A stretch of DNA of 64,000 nt, from assembly GCA_019454045.1 (NCBI GenBank), contig SKCR01001878.1:1-64000 (forward strand), read 5' to 3'. The stretch comes from Zanthoxylum bungeanum. Taxonomy: Eukaryota; Streptophyta; Magnoliopsida; Sapindales; Rutaceae. The stretch's first letter is position 1; each line of letters starts with the position of its first letter. The notes beneath the pieces were generated by a model. That model was not told the origin of the DNA and did no database searches. It saw only the letters and a list, made by a program, of their open reading frames with translations. Below, in pieces: positions 35,517-47,112 of this stretch. The position numbers and the translations under genes were made by a program.

Positions 35517-35830
35517 CGTTCGATCGCGTTTCCAAACGCTATACGAACGCGAAACATCTGTTTATCGTTCGAATGCGTTTCCAAACGCTCACGAACGTAT
35601 GCATTCTGCCTCATTCCATTTGAACGCGTTTACGAACGCTACATGAATGTATGCATTCTGCCTCATTCCATTCGAACGCGTTTACGAACGCTACTTGAAC
35701 GCACACATATTCTGCTTTACCATGCATCAGGTCTTATTCCATTCGAACGTGTTTCCGAACGCTATACGAACGCGAACCTTTATTTTACCGTTCGAACGCG
35801 TTTTCAAACGCTACACGAACGCATATACAG
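35517..35830 (+). repeat. Palindromic cgttcgaacg repeat cluster in the TE-D LTR
   Basis: Four to five units of 'gttcgaacgcgttt' followed by 'aaacgctacacgaacg', i.e. inverted cgttcg/cgaacg and gcgttt/aaacgc words spaced 5-25 bp apart. The 3' LTR copy is at 55240-55500. It is CpG-dense in an otherwise AT-rich LTR. Confidence 0.85.
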
Positions 35831-36221
35831 TGCACAGACTTCTTTTTGTCACATTTTATGCATGTTTGCTCATTTGATCATTTCTTTTGCACCATATGAT
35901 TAATCATATCATTCCATTATTTACGCTTTGGAAATTATCCTCTATTTATATTTTCGCATTCATCTATTTAGTGTGTTTATGAATTGTGTGTTTGCCGTTA
36001 TGTCGATTTACTTCCATGCATGCGAATTTAGGTGTAGGTTGTATGCAAACTCAGATATAGGTTTTATTTTCATGCATGTGAACTTAGGAGTATGATACTC
36101 TTGGGATTATATGTTGTGTAGACTTGGTTAGATTACTGCACAAATTCTTTCATTACAAGTGGCATAAGTAAGGGACCATTCCGAACCCAACGGTTTGAGG
36201 TCTTCCCTTGCGAGGGGTGAG

Positions 36222-36838
36222 TGACAAAAAACCACTTGGATTCAAAATCCAAGCAACGGACAGAACACCAAGAACCGCGAATTTGATTTTGTAGTAACAA
36301 AACCCTTTCAAGGCCACAAAGAACTTGCCCTTGAGAACCTTTAAGATGAATCCTTGTAGAGTTTTGCTAGCAATGGAGACGCCACTAAGTTTGCCAAACT
36401 TAGATAAGTCGATTCAAACTTGAAAAGGGGAATCCCTCCATTGCAAGAATTCGGCCATAGCCAAAGCTTTAAGCTTTTGAGTTTTACAAATTTCGTTGAT
36501 TGTCTCGAAATGAAAAAGAAAGAAAGCTTAAATAGTGATACAAAAGAAACCCTAAAGGCATAAAGACAACAATACCCCTAAAGGCTAAATTACAAAAATA
36601 CCAAAGTCTTCAAAGGCATGTGAAGCTTCAATCAAAACTGATTTAGGCCAATTGAAGTGGCTTTGGACCTTCGCTATTGAAGCACACATGCGTCTCTATT
36701 TGTTTGTTGCAATCGGCCAGAAAATTTTGTACTAATCCCGTCATTGCTTCTCTGAGTCTTTTGGTCCTCTGCCTCGTAATTGGCCCTTCTGGTACTTGTA
36801 ATGGGTCTTTTGCTTTGTTGTCGGCCTGGGTCATGTCA
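36222..36838 (-). repeat. TE-E 3' LTR
   Basis: On the - strand it begins TGACATGACCCAGGCCGAC and ends ...TTTTTTGTCA. It is preceded by a purine-rich tract (agagggatggga, about 36839-36850). Confidence 0.88.
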
Positions 36839-37894
36839 TCCCATCCCTCTTGAAAAAGGATTCGACCTCGAATTTTTATCTGCATCAAAAAGAGTTAAGT
36901 CAGAAACATTAAATGTAGCAGACACATTATACTTACCTTGTAAATCTAGCTTGTATGCATTGTCATTAATCAGTTCCATGACTTGAAATGGACCATCCTC
37001 TTTTGGTTGTAGCTTAGATTTACGTTGTTCAGGAAATCTCTCTTTGCGCATGTGTACCCAAACCCAATCTCCAGGCTGAAATATCACACGATTTCTTCCC
37101 TTATTAGCATGCGAACCATATTGCTCATTCTTTCATTGTATTTGCTCTCTTGCTTTCTCATGTATATGCTTCACCAAATCGGCTTTCTTTTTTCCATCTA
37201 GCCCCGCATGCTCATCAACAGGCAAAGGTAACAAATCTAATGGAGTTAGTGGCTTAAAACCATAAATAATTTCAAATGGTAAGTAAGATGTAGAGGAATG
37301 AATACTACGATTATATGCAAATTCAACAAAAGGCAAACAATCCTCCCAGGTTTTTAAGTTCTTATTGATAATAGTACGCAATAACTGAGTCAAAGTCATA
37401 TTAACAACCTCGGTCTGGCCATCAGTTTGGGGGTGGCAAGTAGTAGAATACAAAAGTTTAGTTCTCAACTTACCCTATAAAAATGTCCAAAAGTGACTAA
37501 GGAATTTGACATCACGATCTGAAACTATACTCCGTGGAATCCCATGGAGTTGTACTACTTCTCTAAAGAACAAGTCAGCAATGTTAGTGGCATCATCAGT
37601 TTTATGACATGCTATAAAGTGTGCCATCTTATTGAACCTATCAACCACTACAAAGATGGAATTTCTACCCTTCTTAGTCCTAGGTAAACCCAAGATAAAG
37701 TCCATCGATACATCTACCCATGACTCACTAGGTATAGGCAATGGTGTATACAACCAATGAGGCATAACCTTAGATTTAGCCTGTTTACAAGTTAAGCATT
37801 TATCACACAAACGCTCAATATCTCTCCGCATTTTAGGCCAAAAAAAATATTCACTCAATACCCCTAAGGTTTTGGCAATGCCAAAGTGCCCCAT
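36643..37894 (-). pseudogene. TE-E integrase with C-terminus extending into the LTR
   Basis: Segments on the - strand: 37894-37475 ([20 protein letters not shown]; zinc-binding [11 protein letters not shown]; core [20 protein letters not shown] with catalytic Asp; [17 protein letters not shown] with second Asp), 37468-37133 ([20 protein letters not shown] with the catalytic Glu), 37087-36836 (GDWVWVHMRKERFPEQRKSK; FNVSDLTLFDADKNSRSNPF). A frameshift near 36850-36888 moves the reading to 36888-36643, where KDPLQVPEGPITRQRTKRLR follows inside the LTR. DD and E are all present. No chromodomain was recognised. Confidence 0.85.
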
Positions 37895-37903
37895 TAAACC
37901 TCC

Positions 37904-39243
37904 CTAATGTGCTTCCCTCACTAATAACTCACGTATACTACAAACAGGAATGCATAATCTATTCTCCCTAAACAGAAACCCAGCATATTGGTAGAATTTA
38001 CTAAAAGCAGACTTTTCACATGCAGCATAGATAGTACTAAAGTCAATATCACTAGCATAAAGTTCTTTAATAAATTCAAACCCAAGCATTCTTGCACTCA
38101 ATGAAGTAGGTAAAGCATACCTTCGCGATAGTGCATCGGCGACAATGTTTTCCTTACCTTGTTTGTAGCGGATTACATATGGAAATGTCTCAACAAACTC
38201 TAACCATTTTGCATGTCGTTTGTTCAGCTTACCTTGGCCCTTCAGATGCTTCAATGATTCATGATCTGTATGGATAACAAACTCTCGAGGCCATAAATAA
38301 TGCTGCCAAGTCTCAAGGGCTCGCACTAGCGCATACAACTCCTTGTCATATGTGGGGTACCTCAAAACTGCTCCATTTAGCTTATCACTAAAGTAAGCTA
38401 TTGGTCGCTTTTCTTGCATAAGAACCGCTCCAATGCCTATCCCGGATGTGTCACACTCAATCTCAAATGTCTTCTCAAAGTTGGGTAGTGCCAAGACTGG
38501 TGCACTGCACAACTTCATTTTCAGATCCTGGAATGCACGCTCCTGCTCTTCACCCCATTTGAAGCCAACAGTCTTCTTCACTACTTCAGTCAGTGGTGTT
38601 GCAATACTACTGAAGTCTTTAACAAATCTACGGTAGAAGCTTGCTAATCCATGGAAGCTTCTGACTTCTGTCACTGTTGTTGGTGTTGGCCAATCCTGAA
38701 TTGCCTTCACCTTTTCTACATCTACCTCGATGCCATCTACACTCACAACAAATCCAAGGAAAACAATTTTATCCATACAAAAGTGCACTTATCAAAGTTA
38801 GCATACAGTTTTTCTTGCCTTAACACATCAAGAACATGCTTCAAATGCATAACATGCTCATCTACTATTTTACTGTAAACTAAGAAGTCATCAAAATAAA
38901 CCACAACAAACTTACCTAAAAATGCACGCATAACATGATTCATCAATCTCATAAATGTGCTATGTGCGTTTGAAAGACCAAATGGCATAACTAACCATTC
39001 ATACAAGCCATACTTAGTCTTAAATGCAGTTTTCCATTCATCTTCATCTCTCATGCGAATTTGATGGTATCCACTCTTTAAATCAATCTTACTAAAAATT
39101 TTGGAACCATGCAATTCATCCAACATGTCATCTAGTCTAGGAATGAGGTGACGATACTTTACCATAATATTGTTGATAGCTCCGCAATCAACGCACATAC
39201 GCCACGTCTCATCTTTCTTATGAACCAGAAGCGCTCTACACAA
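37904..39243 (-). pseudogene. TE-E reverse transcriptase and RNase H
   Basis: 39243-38743 contains the RT palm: [57 protein letters not shown] and the active site [12 protein letters not shown] with both Asp. After a frameshift near 38770, 38788-37904 gives the thumb ([20 protein letters not shown]) and gypsy RNase H ([58 protein letters not shown]). It ends in a stop just before integrase. Confidence 0.88.
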
Positions 39244-40329
39244 GGACTCATGTTTTCCCTTACATACCCTTTGTCCATCAACTCACGTATTTGCCTTTGT
39301 AGCTCATTTGTCTCCTCGGGATTGCTCCTATAAGCCGGTCTGTTAGGAATGACTGCTCCAGGTATGAAGTCTATCTGGTGCTCAATACCTCTAATGGGTG
39401 GAAGCCCACTAGGTATGTCCTCTATCAGTACGTCACTGTAATCCTGCAAAACAGATGAAATAGACACATGAAGTAAAGTGTCAGTGTCAGTAAAGTAAAT
39501 ATGAGGCTCCTTATAGACTAACAATAGCATGAGCTTGCTAGCCTTAAACGCTTTCCTCGATTCACCTTCACTCATGTAGAAACTCTTTTTAACTCTCCCT
39601 TTTGTTTCCCCCTCACGTTCACTCACACTCCCCTTGGGAACTCCTACAGCCTTGGCCTTATTTTTCCCACCAGATACATCACTCTCACTAGTCTCACCCA
39701 ATGTGGTGTTTCCCTTTGCTCTTTCTTTGTCACGCTCAAGTTGCAACTTAACCTGATCTTCATGGATTTGTGCAGGTGTAAGTGGGTATAATGTAATGGG
39801 TTTTCCCTTATGCTGAAAAGAGTACTTGTTCTTGAACCCATCATGAATAATCTTTTTTATCAAACTGCCACGGCCTGCCCAAAAGAATATGCCCAGCATG
39901 CATCGGTATCACATCACATATGACATCATCTGTGTATGGCCCAATGGTAAAGCTCAACAATACCTGCTTTGTCACACTTATTTCCCCACAATTATTTAAC
40001 CACTGTAACTTATAAGGCTTCAGGTGTCTCAAGCAACTCAACCCCAATCGCTCAATCAAAGTTGTGCTAGCAACATTAGTACAACTGCCCCCATCTATGA
40101 TCATAATACACCTCTTGCCATTCACACGACACCTAGTATGGAATATGTTCTCCCTCTGCTGCACACTCTCATCCTCTACAACATGTGCACTCAAAGCACG
40201 CTTGACAACTAAGGATAAGTTATTCAGCGGGTATGCAGCTCCCTCATGGTCACTAGCATCCTCCAACTCTGGAATCTCCTCCTCAACCTCACTATCGGTA
40301 GAGTACACATCTCCACTCTTTTTTATCAA
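39159..40329 (-). pseudogene. TE-E protease and pol N-terminal linker
   Basis: 40329-39841 carries the protease: CIMIIDGGSCTNVASTTLIE, then HILLGRPWQFDKK. 39899-39159 (overlapping, other frame) carries the Lys/Glu-rich linker and the RT N-terminus ([39 protein letters not shown]). The overlap at 39841-39899 implies a frameshift near the protease end. Confidence 0.82.
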
Positions 40330-40344
40330 TCACTAAGGTACACC

Positions 40345-41527
40345 TATTGGGACATTGTGAAGCATAGTGTCTCATGCCCAAACACTTGAAACATTTGACA
40401 TCTTTAGTTCTAGCAGCTGCACCCTCAGGTTTTGGTCTAGTTTTGCTCGGTTCTGCAGCCTTTTTACCTTTGGCACTAGGTTCGGCCCTATGCTTATTAA
40501 AGCCTCCATCTCGCTTCTCATTCGGAACCCATTTTCCCTTTCATGCAGAAGTAGCCTGAGTACCAAATCTGGATGTTGACCTTTTCTTGAGTTGCATTTC
40601 TATCTTGATAGCCATGTGAAGCATATCCTCCAAATCAACATAGTGATGCAACTCCACCATGTTTGCAATCTCTCTATTCAAGCCCCCTAGAAACCGTGCC
40701 ATAGTAGCTTCTGCATCCTCAACTACATTTGCCCTGATCATGGCAACTTCCATCTCGGTGTAATAGTCATCAACATTCTTGGTCCCCTGATACAGATGTT
40801 GTAGTTTCTGATACAATTACCTATAGTAATGGCTGGGTATAAATCTCTTTCTCATGAGACCTCTAAGTTCTGCCCATGTCTGAACCGGTCTCTCATAATT
40901 TCTCCTCCGAGTAGAGACAAGCCGATCCCACCAAATCATCTCAATCGCTGCCAGATTGATCTTCTTCTCGTCTGAGTGGTGATGACAGCTGAAAATCAAT
41001 TCTATTTTCTTTTCCCATTCTAAATAAGCTTCAGGATCATTCTTGCCGTGGAATGTTGGTATCTTGATCTTGATGCTACCTAGATCACCATCTACATCTC
41101 CTCGTCTACCATATTCCCTTATATCATAATCCCCTCTTCTGGCATCAAATGCACCTCTATCATCAAACCGTCTATCCCTCCTATCATTTATCTTATCAAA
41201 CCTCCTATTAGGCCTCCTATCATGCCCAGGCTGAAATCTCTCCTCCACAGCATCAAGACCATCAGAATCATCAAACTCATTTTCAGTTTCCTCTTCATCT
41301 GGTGGTACATAATGTGGTGGTACACGTCGAGGTAGCACATTATGAGGTGGTGGTACATTCTGAGGTGGTGGTATATGTTGGGGTGGTGGTGCTCTAGGAC
41401 CGCTACCAGTTTGAATACTCTCTACACTCTTGGTCAATCTCTCTAAAGCAGTATTCATGTTCTCCATCATATCTGTAAATTTATTATCCAAAGCCTCAAG
41501 CTTTTCATCAGTGGTTAGACCTGCCAT
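40345..41527 (-). pseudogene. TE-E gag with an internal stop
   Basis: The start ATG is at 41527 (MAGLTTDEKLEALDNKFTD). The order is: N-terminal coiled coil, Pro-rich stretch (PPPQHIPPPQNVPPPHNVLP), Arg/Asp-rich stretch, capsid core (IPTFHGKNDPEAYLEWEKKI; WAELRGLMRKRFIPSHYYR). A TAA at 40819-40817 interrupts at HYYR, after which the same frame continues (YQKLQHLYQGTKNVDDYYTE) to 40541. A zinc knuckle CFKCLGMRHYASQCP is at about 40345-40400 in another frame. Confidence 0.85.
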
Positions 41528-43021
41528 CTCAACACTAAACAAACAAATTAGAAATAACAAGAAAGTAAAGTAAATATGTAAATCCTCACAATCTCACGTG
41601 TTTACACTCGAATGATATCACTCCACTCGTGTTTGCACTCTATTGGTTTTTACCTGATATTGTGCTCACAATCACTGCCCTTTACCACTCTTGAGTTCTT
41701 CCTCAATTCAAATGTGAATCACACTCAATCCAAGAATACAAAACCAAATGTAGTCCTCAAGCTAGCACGAAACACAACGAACCCAATAATATATATATAG
41801 GGTAGGAGGAAACAAAATGTGAACAGGAATAACAATGACGAAGACTCAATCAATAATACTTAAGCTAGAGTAATTAGAAAAAGAAGTAAACAATTAGCAC
41901 AATGGAAAAAATAAGCATGCAAATTCACGGTCGTATGCAATTTCGGGAGAAAATTTGGCACCTCTATAGAAATTTTTATGGAATACCCTTAACGGACACC
42001 CAAATGATAATATGGAACAAACTAAATTCAACAAAAAAATTTCACTTTTTTACTCTTTTTTTTTTTGCTCAAGTGATCACCATCACTCAAGTCCCTTTTT
42101 TTTTTGATAACTTCAGAAGCTGTTTAAGGTTCTGATTTCAGTAGCTGATTAAGGTTCTGATTTCAGAGGCTGATTTAGGTTCTGATTTCAGAGGCTGATT
42201 TTCAGGGTCTGATTTCAGAGGCTTTTGGTCAGGGTCTGATTTTATAGGCTACTGGTCAGTGTCTGATTTCAGAGGCTACTGGTTAGTGTCTGATTTTAGA
42301 GGTTACTTTTCAGGGTCTGATTTCAGAGGCTACTGGTCAGGGTCCGATTTCAGAGGTTACTTTTCAGGGTCTGATTTCAGAGTCTGATTTTCAGAGGCTA
42401 ATCTTCAGAGTCTGATTTCAGAGACTAAGTTTCAGGGTCTGATTTCAGAGACTAAGTTTCAGGGTCTGATTTCATAGTCAAAATTCAAAGGCTAAGTTTT
42501 TAGAGTCTGATTTCAGAGGTTGAGTTTCAGGGTCTGAAATCAGAGTCAGATTTCAAAGGCTAAGTTTTTGGAGTCTGATTTCAGAGGTTGAGTTTCAGGG
42601 TCTGAAATCAGAGTCAGATTTCAAAGGCTAAGTTTTTAGAGTCTGATTTCAGAGTCTGATTTCAGGGTCTGAATTCAAAGGCTAAGTTTCAGGGTCTGAA
42701 TTCAGAGTCAGATTTCAAACTTCACTAGGATTTTAGAAACAAATCACACAGCCGCCAAAGAACATGCTTATTTCTTCAACATATGCTAATAAACAGAAAG
42801 TATATGTGAACTGATATGAAGAACAGAACAAAAACCCAGAACTGGAAAATGATAAAAGATGAACTGATATGCAAAACACAACAAAATCAGATCCAAAAAT
42901 AAACAAAAACGAAAACAGAAACAAGATCCAACAAGAACTGAAACGAAAACAACAAGAACGAAAATAAAAACAGAATCAAACAAAAAGAAAAGATAGGAAA
43001 AATCAGACCTTGGAACCATGA
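41528..43021. other. TE-E 5' leader, gene-free
   Basis: The long untranslated region between primer site and gag; it contains the tandem repeat at 42095-42720. No convincing ORF. Confidence 0.6.
42095..42720. repeat. TE-E leader repeat built on 'ggtctgatttcagag'
   Basis: More than 20 copies of a ~15-20-bp core (gggtctgatttcagaggcta and variants), grouped into higher-order units of ~40-80 bp; for example, the block around 42500-42565 is nearly duplicated at 42570-42630. On the - (element) strand the core reads ctctgaaatcagaccc. Confidence 0.88.
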
Positions 43022-43034
43022 GCTCTAGATACCA
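43022..43034 (-). promoter_or_regulatory. TE-E primer binding site (tRNA-Met)
   Basis: On the - strand TGGTATCTAGAGC, two bases inside the 5' LTR; it matches TGGTATCAGAGC with a one-base insertion or shift. Confidence 0.75.
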
Positions 43035-43036
43035 AA

Positions 43037-43673
43037 TGACAAGAAACCCACTTGGATTCGAAATCCAAGCAAACCCCAAGCAACGGACAGAACCCTAAGA
43101 ACCGCGAATTTGATTTTATAGGAACAAAACCCTTCCAAGGCCACAAAGAACTTGCCCTTGAGAACCTTTAAGATGAATCCTTGTAGTGTTTTGCTAGCAA
43201 TGGAGACGCCACTAAGTTTGCCAAACTTAGATAAGTCGATTCAAACTTGAAAAGGGGAATCCCTCCCTTGCAAGAATTCGGCCATAGCCAAAGCTTTAAG
43301 CTTTTGAGTTTTACAAATTTCATTGATTGTCTCAAAATGAAAAAGAAAGAAAGCTTAAATAGTGATACAAAAGAAACCCTAAAGGCATAAAGACAACAAT
43401 GCCCCTAAAGGCTAAATTACAAAAATACCAAAGTCTTCAAGTCTTCAAAGGCATGTGAAGCTTCATTCAAAACTGATTTGGGCCAAGTGAAGTGGCTTTG
43501 GACCCTCGCTATTGAAGCCCACATGCGTCTCTATTTGTTTGTTGCAATTGGCCAGAAAACTCTGAACTAATCCCGCCATTGCTTCTCTGAGTCTTTTGGT
43601 CATCTGCCTCGTAATTGGCCCTTCTGGTACTTGTAATGGGTCTTTTGCTTTGTTGTCGGCCTGGGTCATGTCA
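43037..43673 (-). repeat. TE-E 5' LTR
   Basis: 637 bp, collinear with 36222-36838 except for a ~13-bp and a ~9-bp insertion and scattered substitutions. It contains the same pol-tail reading (KDPLQVPEGPITRQMTKRLR) at about 43463-43669. Confidence 0.88.
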
Positions 43674-43678
43674 GTGAG

Positions 43679-43818
43679 TGCGGCCTTAAATCATTTTCCC
43701 GGTTCACACCGGGTGGCGACTCCATTTTTAGTTCTTCGGTTTAGTCTCATACGGGCTACTCCGTACTCCCAACCAGGCCGCGAGCCTGGAACAGCGTCGT
43801 CGATTTCTGTGTCCTACA
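43679..43818 (+). repeat. TE-D 5' LTR, right end
   Basis: The continuation of the LTR interrupted at 36221; ends ...GTGTCCTACA, identical to the 3' LTR end at 56034. Confidence 0.88.
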
Positions 43819-43821
43819 GTC

Positions 43822-43839
43822 TGGCGAGTCCACTGGGGA
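43822..43839 (+). promoter_or_regulatory. TE-D primer binding site (possibly tRNA-Arg)
   Basis: TGGCGAGTCCACTGGGGA starts three bases after the LTR. It resembles the complement of a plant tRNA-Arg 3' end, the primer reported for Ogre elements; the tRNA assignment is from memory and tentative. Confidence 0.6.
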
Positions 43840-44916
43840 TAGAGCATCGACCCCGAAATAATGCCTTGTAATGTTTGTGATTTGTGCTTTAATTAACCGT
43901 GCCTACCGTGGGTTGAAAGGGGTTTAATCAAAGGCATTATTATAGCTTGTTAATGGTTTGATGTCTTTCTTCATTCACTACCTTTCTATAAGGAAAAGCC
44001 GTGAAGGCACCTAAATAATCATTTACTCGAAGCTTACCATGATGGACTAATTTGGAGGACCTATTGGTTATTCCTGTCACCAAGGCGATAAGAGCCTAAG
44101 AGGTTTGGGTATTTAAGAGAGTTCGCTCTACCCTCCCTCTGGGGAATCTTCAATAGGAAATCCATTTGACAGTCAGTCACGTACCATAACTCATTGGCAC
44201 GTACCATGAGGTATAAAAAAAGGTGCGCTCACTTGGTCACTCGAACCCTTGAGTGGGGAGACCTAGTTGTGGGCAATCCTTCGCCAGCGACAGCCTTTAT
44301 CTACACTCCCGCAAACCCACACGTAGACCATAGTTGTATGACCAATAGAAACTATTTCCTTGTGCTTGTGTTTAGTGACCATCATCATTTGGATTCAGTT
44401 GGACTTCTTGTCAGAAATGCGAACTTGTTGGGCCATTTAAACTGGGATGAGTTCGTATCTTATGACAATTGGACTAAAAGTTTCTAAAATGTCGATGGCC
44501 CACTCTGTAGAAATTGTTTCTTTAAGCTTATGCTTAGGACCATCATCATTTGGACTCAGTTAGACTTCTTGTCAGAAAGGCGAACTTGTTGGGCCATTTA
44601 AACTAGGATGAGTTCGTATCTTATGAAAATTGGGCTAAAAGTTTCTAAAATGCCGATGGGTCATCCTGTGTTTGGGCCCTTTATCATTTGAAGTTGTTTA
44701 GTCATGTTATCGCAAAGTTGTAAACCTGTTGGGCCTTTTCAACTGGGACAAGTTTGCACCTTGCAATAATGTGATTGAAGCTTTAAAATGACAAGAGGTC
44801 GACTTATATATTCCAAGCATTGCACGCATACATGCTGACTGAGAATTTTAAAAGACACCATAAATTCTCGTTGGGTTAGGAAAGAGGGAAGACTTATCAA
44901 AAGGTCGATAGCAAAC
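43840..44916. other. TE-D 5' leader with ~165-bp tandem repeats
   Basis: No gene. Between about 44375 and 44810 a unit containing 'accatcatcatttgga', 'acttgttgggccatttaaac' and 'atgagttcgtatcttatga' is present twice closely and a third time in diverged form. Ogre elements can carry an extra ORF upstream of gag, but none is visible here. Confidence 0.65.
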
Positions 44917-46226
44917 ATGAACGAATCAGAGAATGAGGTATCCCATATGGATCAGTTGGAGACCAATCTCACCAAGGTTACGGAACAGTTGTAAGCCTTG
45001 ACTACTGCTATGGCTAATATGGTTGTGCCCCGTGCTGGGGGAAACTCTGAGAATGTGAGGCGTGAGGAGCCTCCGGATAGGTTGGGGAATGACATCCCCG
45101 CTTTTGATGATGACATGGCTGAATATGCGGCATGAAGAATAATCGGGTCTCAGGCAGAGTTGCAGAAGCTCCGGGATCAGGTAGAATCGGTTACCCGCAA
45201 AATGAGGGGTAAACATGAAGACTTGCTAGATTATGAGGCAATGACTTTTGAAGAGCAGCTGCCGGCTCAGTTCAAGATGCCTGATATGGCCAAGTTCAAC
45301 GGGAATGGGGATCTGAGGGTCCATCTCCGACAGTATGTTTCAGTTATGAGTTCAGTGGGTCTATAAAAGCGTCAAGTTCATAAAATGTTCGGGATGTCGC
45401 TCGAGGGGGCACCCGTGGTATGGTATCATGGCCTTGAGAGGAAATTCAAAGATGATTGGAGAGCATTGGCAGAGGCTTTTCTGAGTCAATATGTTACAGA
45501 TTTGGAGATTGACTTGTCACTCCGTGATTTGGAGAACACCAAGCAGAAGCCGGAGAAGAGCTTCAAGGAGTATGTAGACCGCTGGAGGAGCCAGCTTCTA
45601 AAGATGCAGACTCGGCCCTCAGAGAATGACCAAATCAAGATGATCATCAAGGGCACCAAACCCTGCATTTATGGCAAGCTGAGGAGAATGACATCCATGA
45701 TTACTGATTTTTGACAGTTGAGGGAAACTGTCATGGATATTGAGGAAGAATAGGCTGAGAATAGAAAGTTCTATAGCCTGAACAGGAGGCCCATTGGGGG
45801 AACATCAGGTACCAAGCCTGTTTCTGCTAAAATTGCTGCCATCCGGAACCGGCGATTCTCCAACTTGGGTCTACTCTTGTCTAAGGTGCTGGAGAAATTA
45901 AAGAGACAGGGACTTCTGAAACCCTTAGAGACCAAACCACTTCCACACCCTCCACCACCACATCTCAACCTGAACCACTATTGTCATTTCCACCAACAGA
46001 AAGGCCATGACACTGACAGTTGCGCCCACCTTCGCCATGAAATCCAGGACCTCATAGACTCCCAAAAATACCCGACCTCGAAAAATAACAGCCCAACACA
46101 CATCGAAACCCCCTACCAAATTATCACTATGTCCCACCACCTACATATATGATAAGCTCTGGCCTACCCAAAAGCCTTTTCCTCAAATCCTTCTACTACC
46201 AAGCCTTTTGCCTGGGGATTTGGGAT
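44917..46226 (+). pseudogene. TE-D gag, N-terminal and zinc-motif part
   Basis: The ATG at 44917 (MNESENEVSHMDQLE) is in frame with later blocks but interrupted by stops near 44992, 45134, 45364, 45712 and 45752. The capsid core (FGMSLEGAPVVWYHGLERKF; FKEYVDRWRSQLLKMQTRPS) is at 45385-45714. A Tat-type CCHC-like motif, YCHFHQQKGHDTDSC, at about 45979-46023 is followed by the usual HEIQDLID helix. The frame is then cut by the hAT-type element at 46227. Confidence 0.85.
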
Positions 46227-47104
46227 TAGGGGTGTGCATTAATCAATTTTAACCGATTAACTGAACCGTTCCGACCCATTTTTTTATTACGGTTCGGTTA
46301 ATTCGGTTAAATCGGTTATTGCGGTTAAAATTTTTAACTTTTTCGGTTATTCGGTTCGGTTACGGTTATGAGATTCGTATAACCGAACCGACCGATTAAC
46401 GAAATTAAACCATATTTATGTATGTGCGAATCCTTTAATTTTTTAGACTTAAGATAGTTTGCATGTAAACTCTCAATTGGTTGTAGTTATATTGATTTGA
46501 TAATACTACCCGAAAATAAAATTGATAAAATTCAAATGACAAGCTGCATTAACAGCTTGGTTTTGACTCTTTTTAATTTCTCTCAAGAATTTAAAGGTAA
46601 AAATATATGAAATTTCAAATGTGTAGATTTTGCATCGTGGTGGATTCATGACCCTTAAAATTTCTAACATGGTAGGTTTGGAAGGAAATTTGAGGCCGTT
46701 ACAATTATCGAGGGTTTAAAAAATATTTCTCTCGCATGTAATTAAATATAGAAATATTTAATCAAATGTTAGTTAGAATCAGTATTTTTAGAATCAGATA
46801 TGTGATCGAATTAGTGATCCAAATCAGTGGTTCGACTGGTTGAAACGTTCCGAAAAAATCGATAGAACCGACCTACATCATATATAATTTTACTAATTAA
46901 AAATTATAAAAAATATTAAATTTTAATTTATTGGATTGGTTAATAACCGAATTAACCATAACCGACCGAAATATAATGGTTAATTGGTTAATGGTTATGT
47001 GTCATAAATTGGTTAAATCGGTCACACTTTTATTTAACCAAAAATTTCGGTTACGGTTAAAAAATCAAGGATTAACCGACCGAACCGACCGATGCACACC
47101 CCTA
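46227..47104. mobile_element. hAT-type non-autonomous element 2 (878 bp)
   Basis: Perfect 13-bp terminal inverted repeats TAGGGGTGTGCAT...ATGCACACCCCTA with a perfect 8-bp duplication tttgggat (46219-46226 and 47105-47112). The subterminal regions are rich in 'aaccgaccga'/'cggttaatcggtta' words. No ORF. It is the same type as the copy at 25412-26257 (TAGGGGTGAGCA ends) but with a different internal repeat word. Confidence 0.92.
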
Positions 47105-47112
47105 TTTGGGAT

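Larger units (their letters stand above)
33497..36221 (+). repeat. TE-D 5' LTR, left part (interrupted by TE-E)
   Basis: Starts TGTAAGCACTG; the rest of the LTR is at 43679-43818. A TATA box (tataaaaag) is at 34001-34009. Internal repeats are at 34920-35440 (three ~185-bp units) and 35517-35830 (dyad-rich units). The last five bases before TE-E (gtgag) are its target duplication. Confidence 0.88.
36222..43673 (-). mobile_element. TE-E: Ty3/gypsy element, probable chromovirus
   Basis: 7.45 kb, flanked by a perfect gtgag duplication (36217-36221 and 43674-43678), inserted in the TE-D 5' LTR. LTRs: 5' at 43673-43037 (637 bp) and 3' at 36838-36222 (617 bp). On the - strand: tRNA-Met primer site, ~1.5-kb repeat-rich leader, gag, protease, RT, RNase H, integrase, with the pol frame running into the 3' LTR. 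No chromodomain was recognised in the integrase tail. It is the youngest member of the nest by position, but is already broken by an in-frame gag stop and several frameshifts. Confidence 0.88.

Noticed and set aside
35475..35903. 142-codon frame with repeated FERVYERY-like peptides, and its counterpart at 55112-55576
   Set aside because: The frames arise from the dyad repeat cluster in the TE-D LTR; several frames are open at once and the two copies are not better conserved at codon positions, as far as I can judge by eye.
36836..36986. + strand 68-codon frame across the TE-E LTR edge
   Set aside because: It is a shadow of the integrase C-terminus on the - strand.
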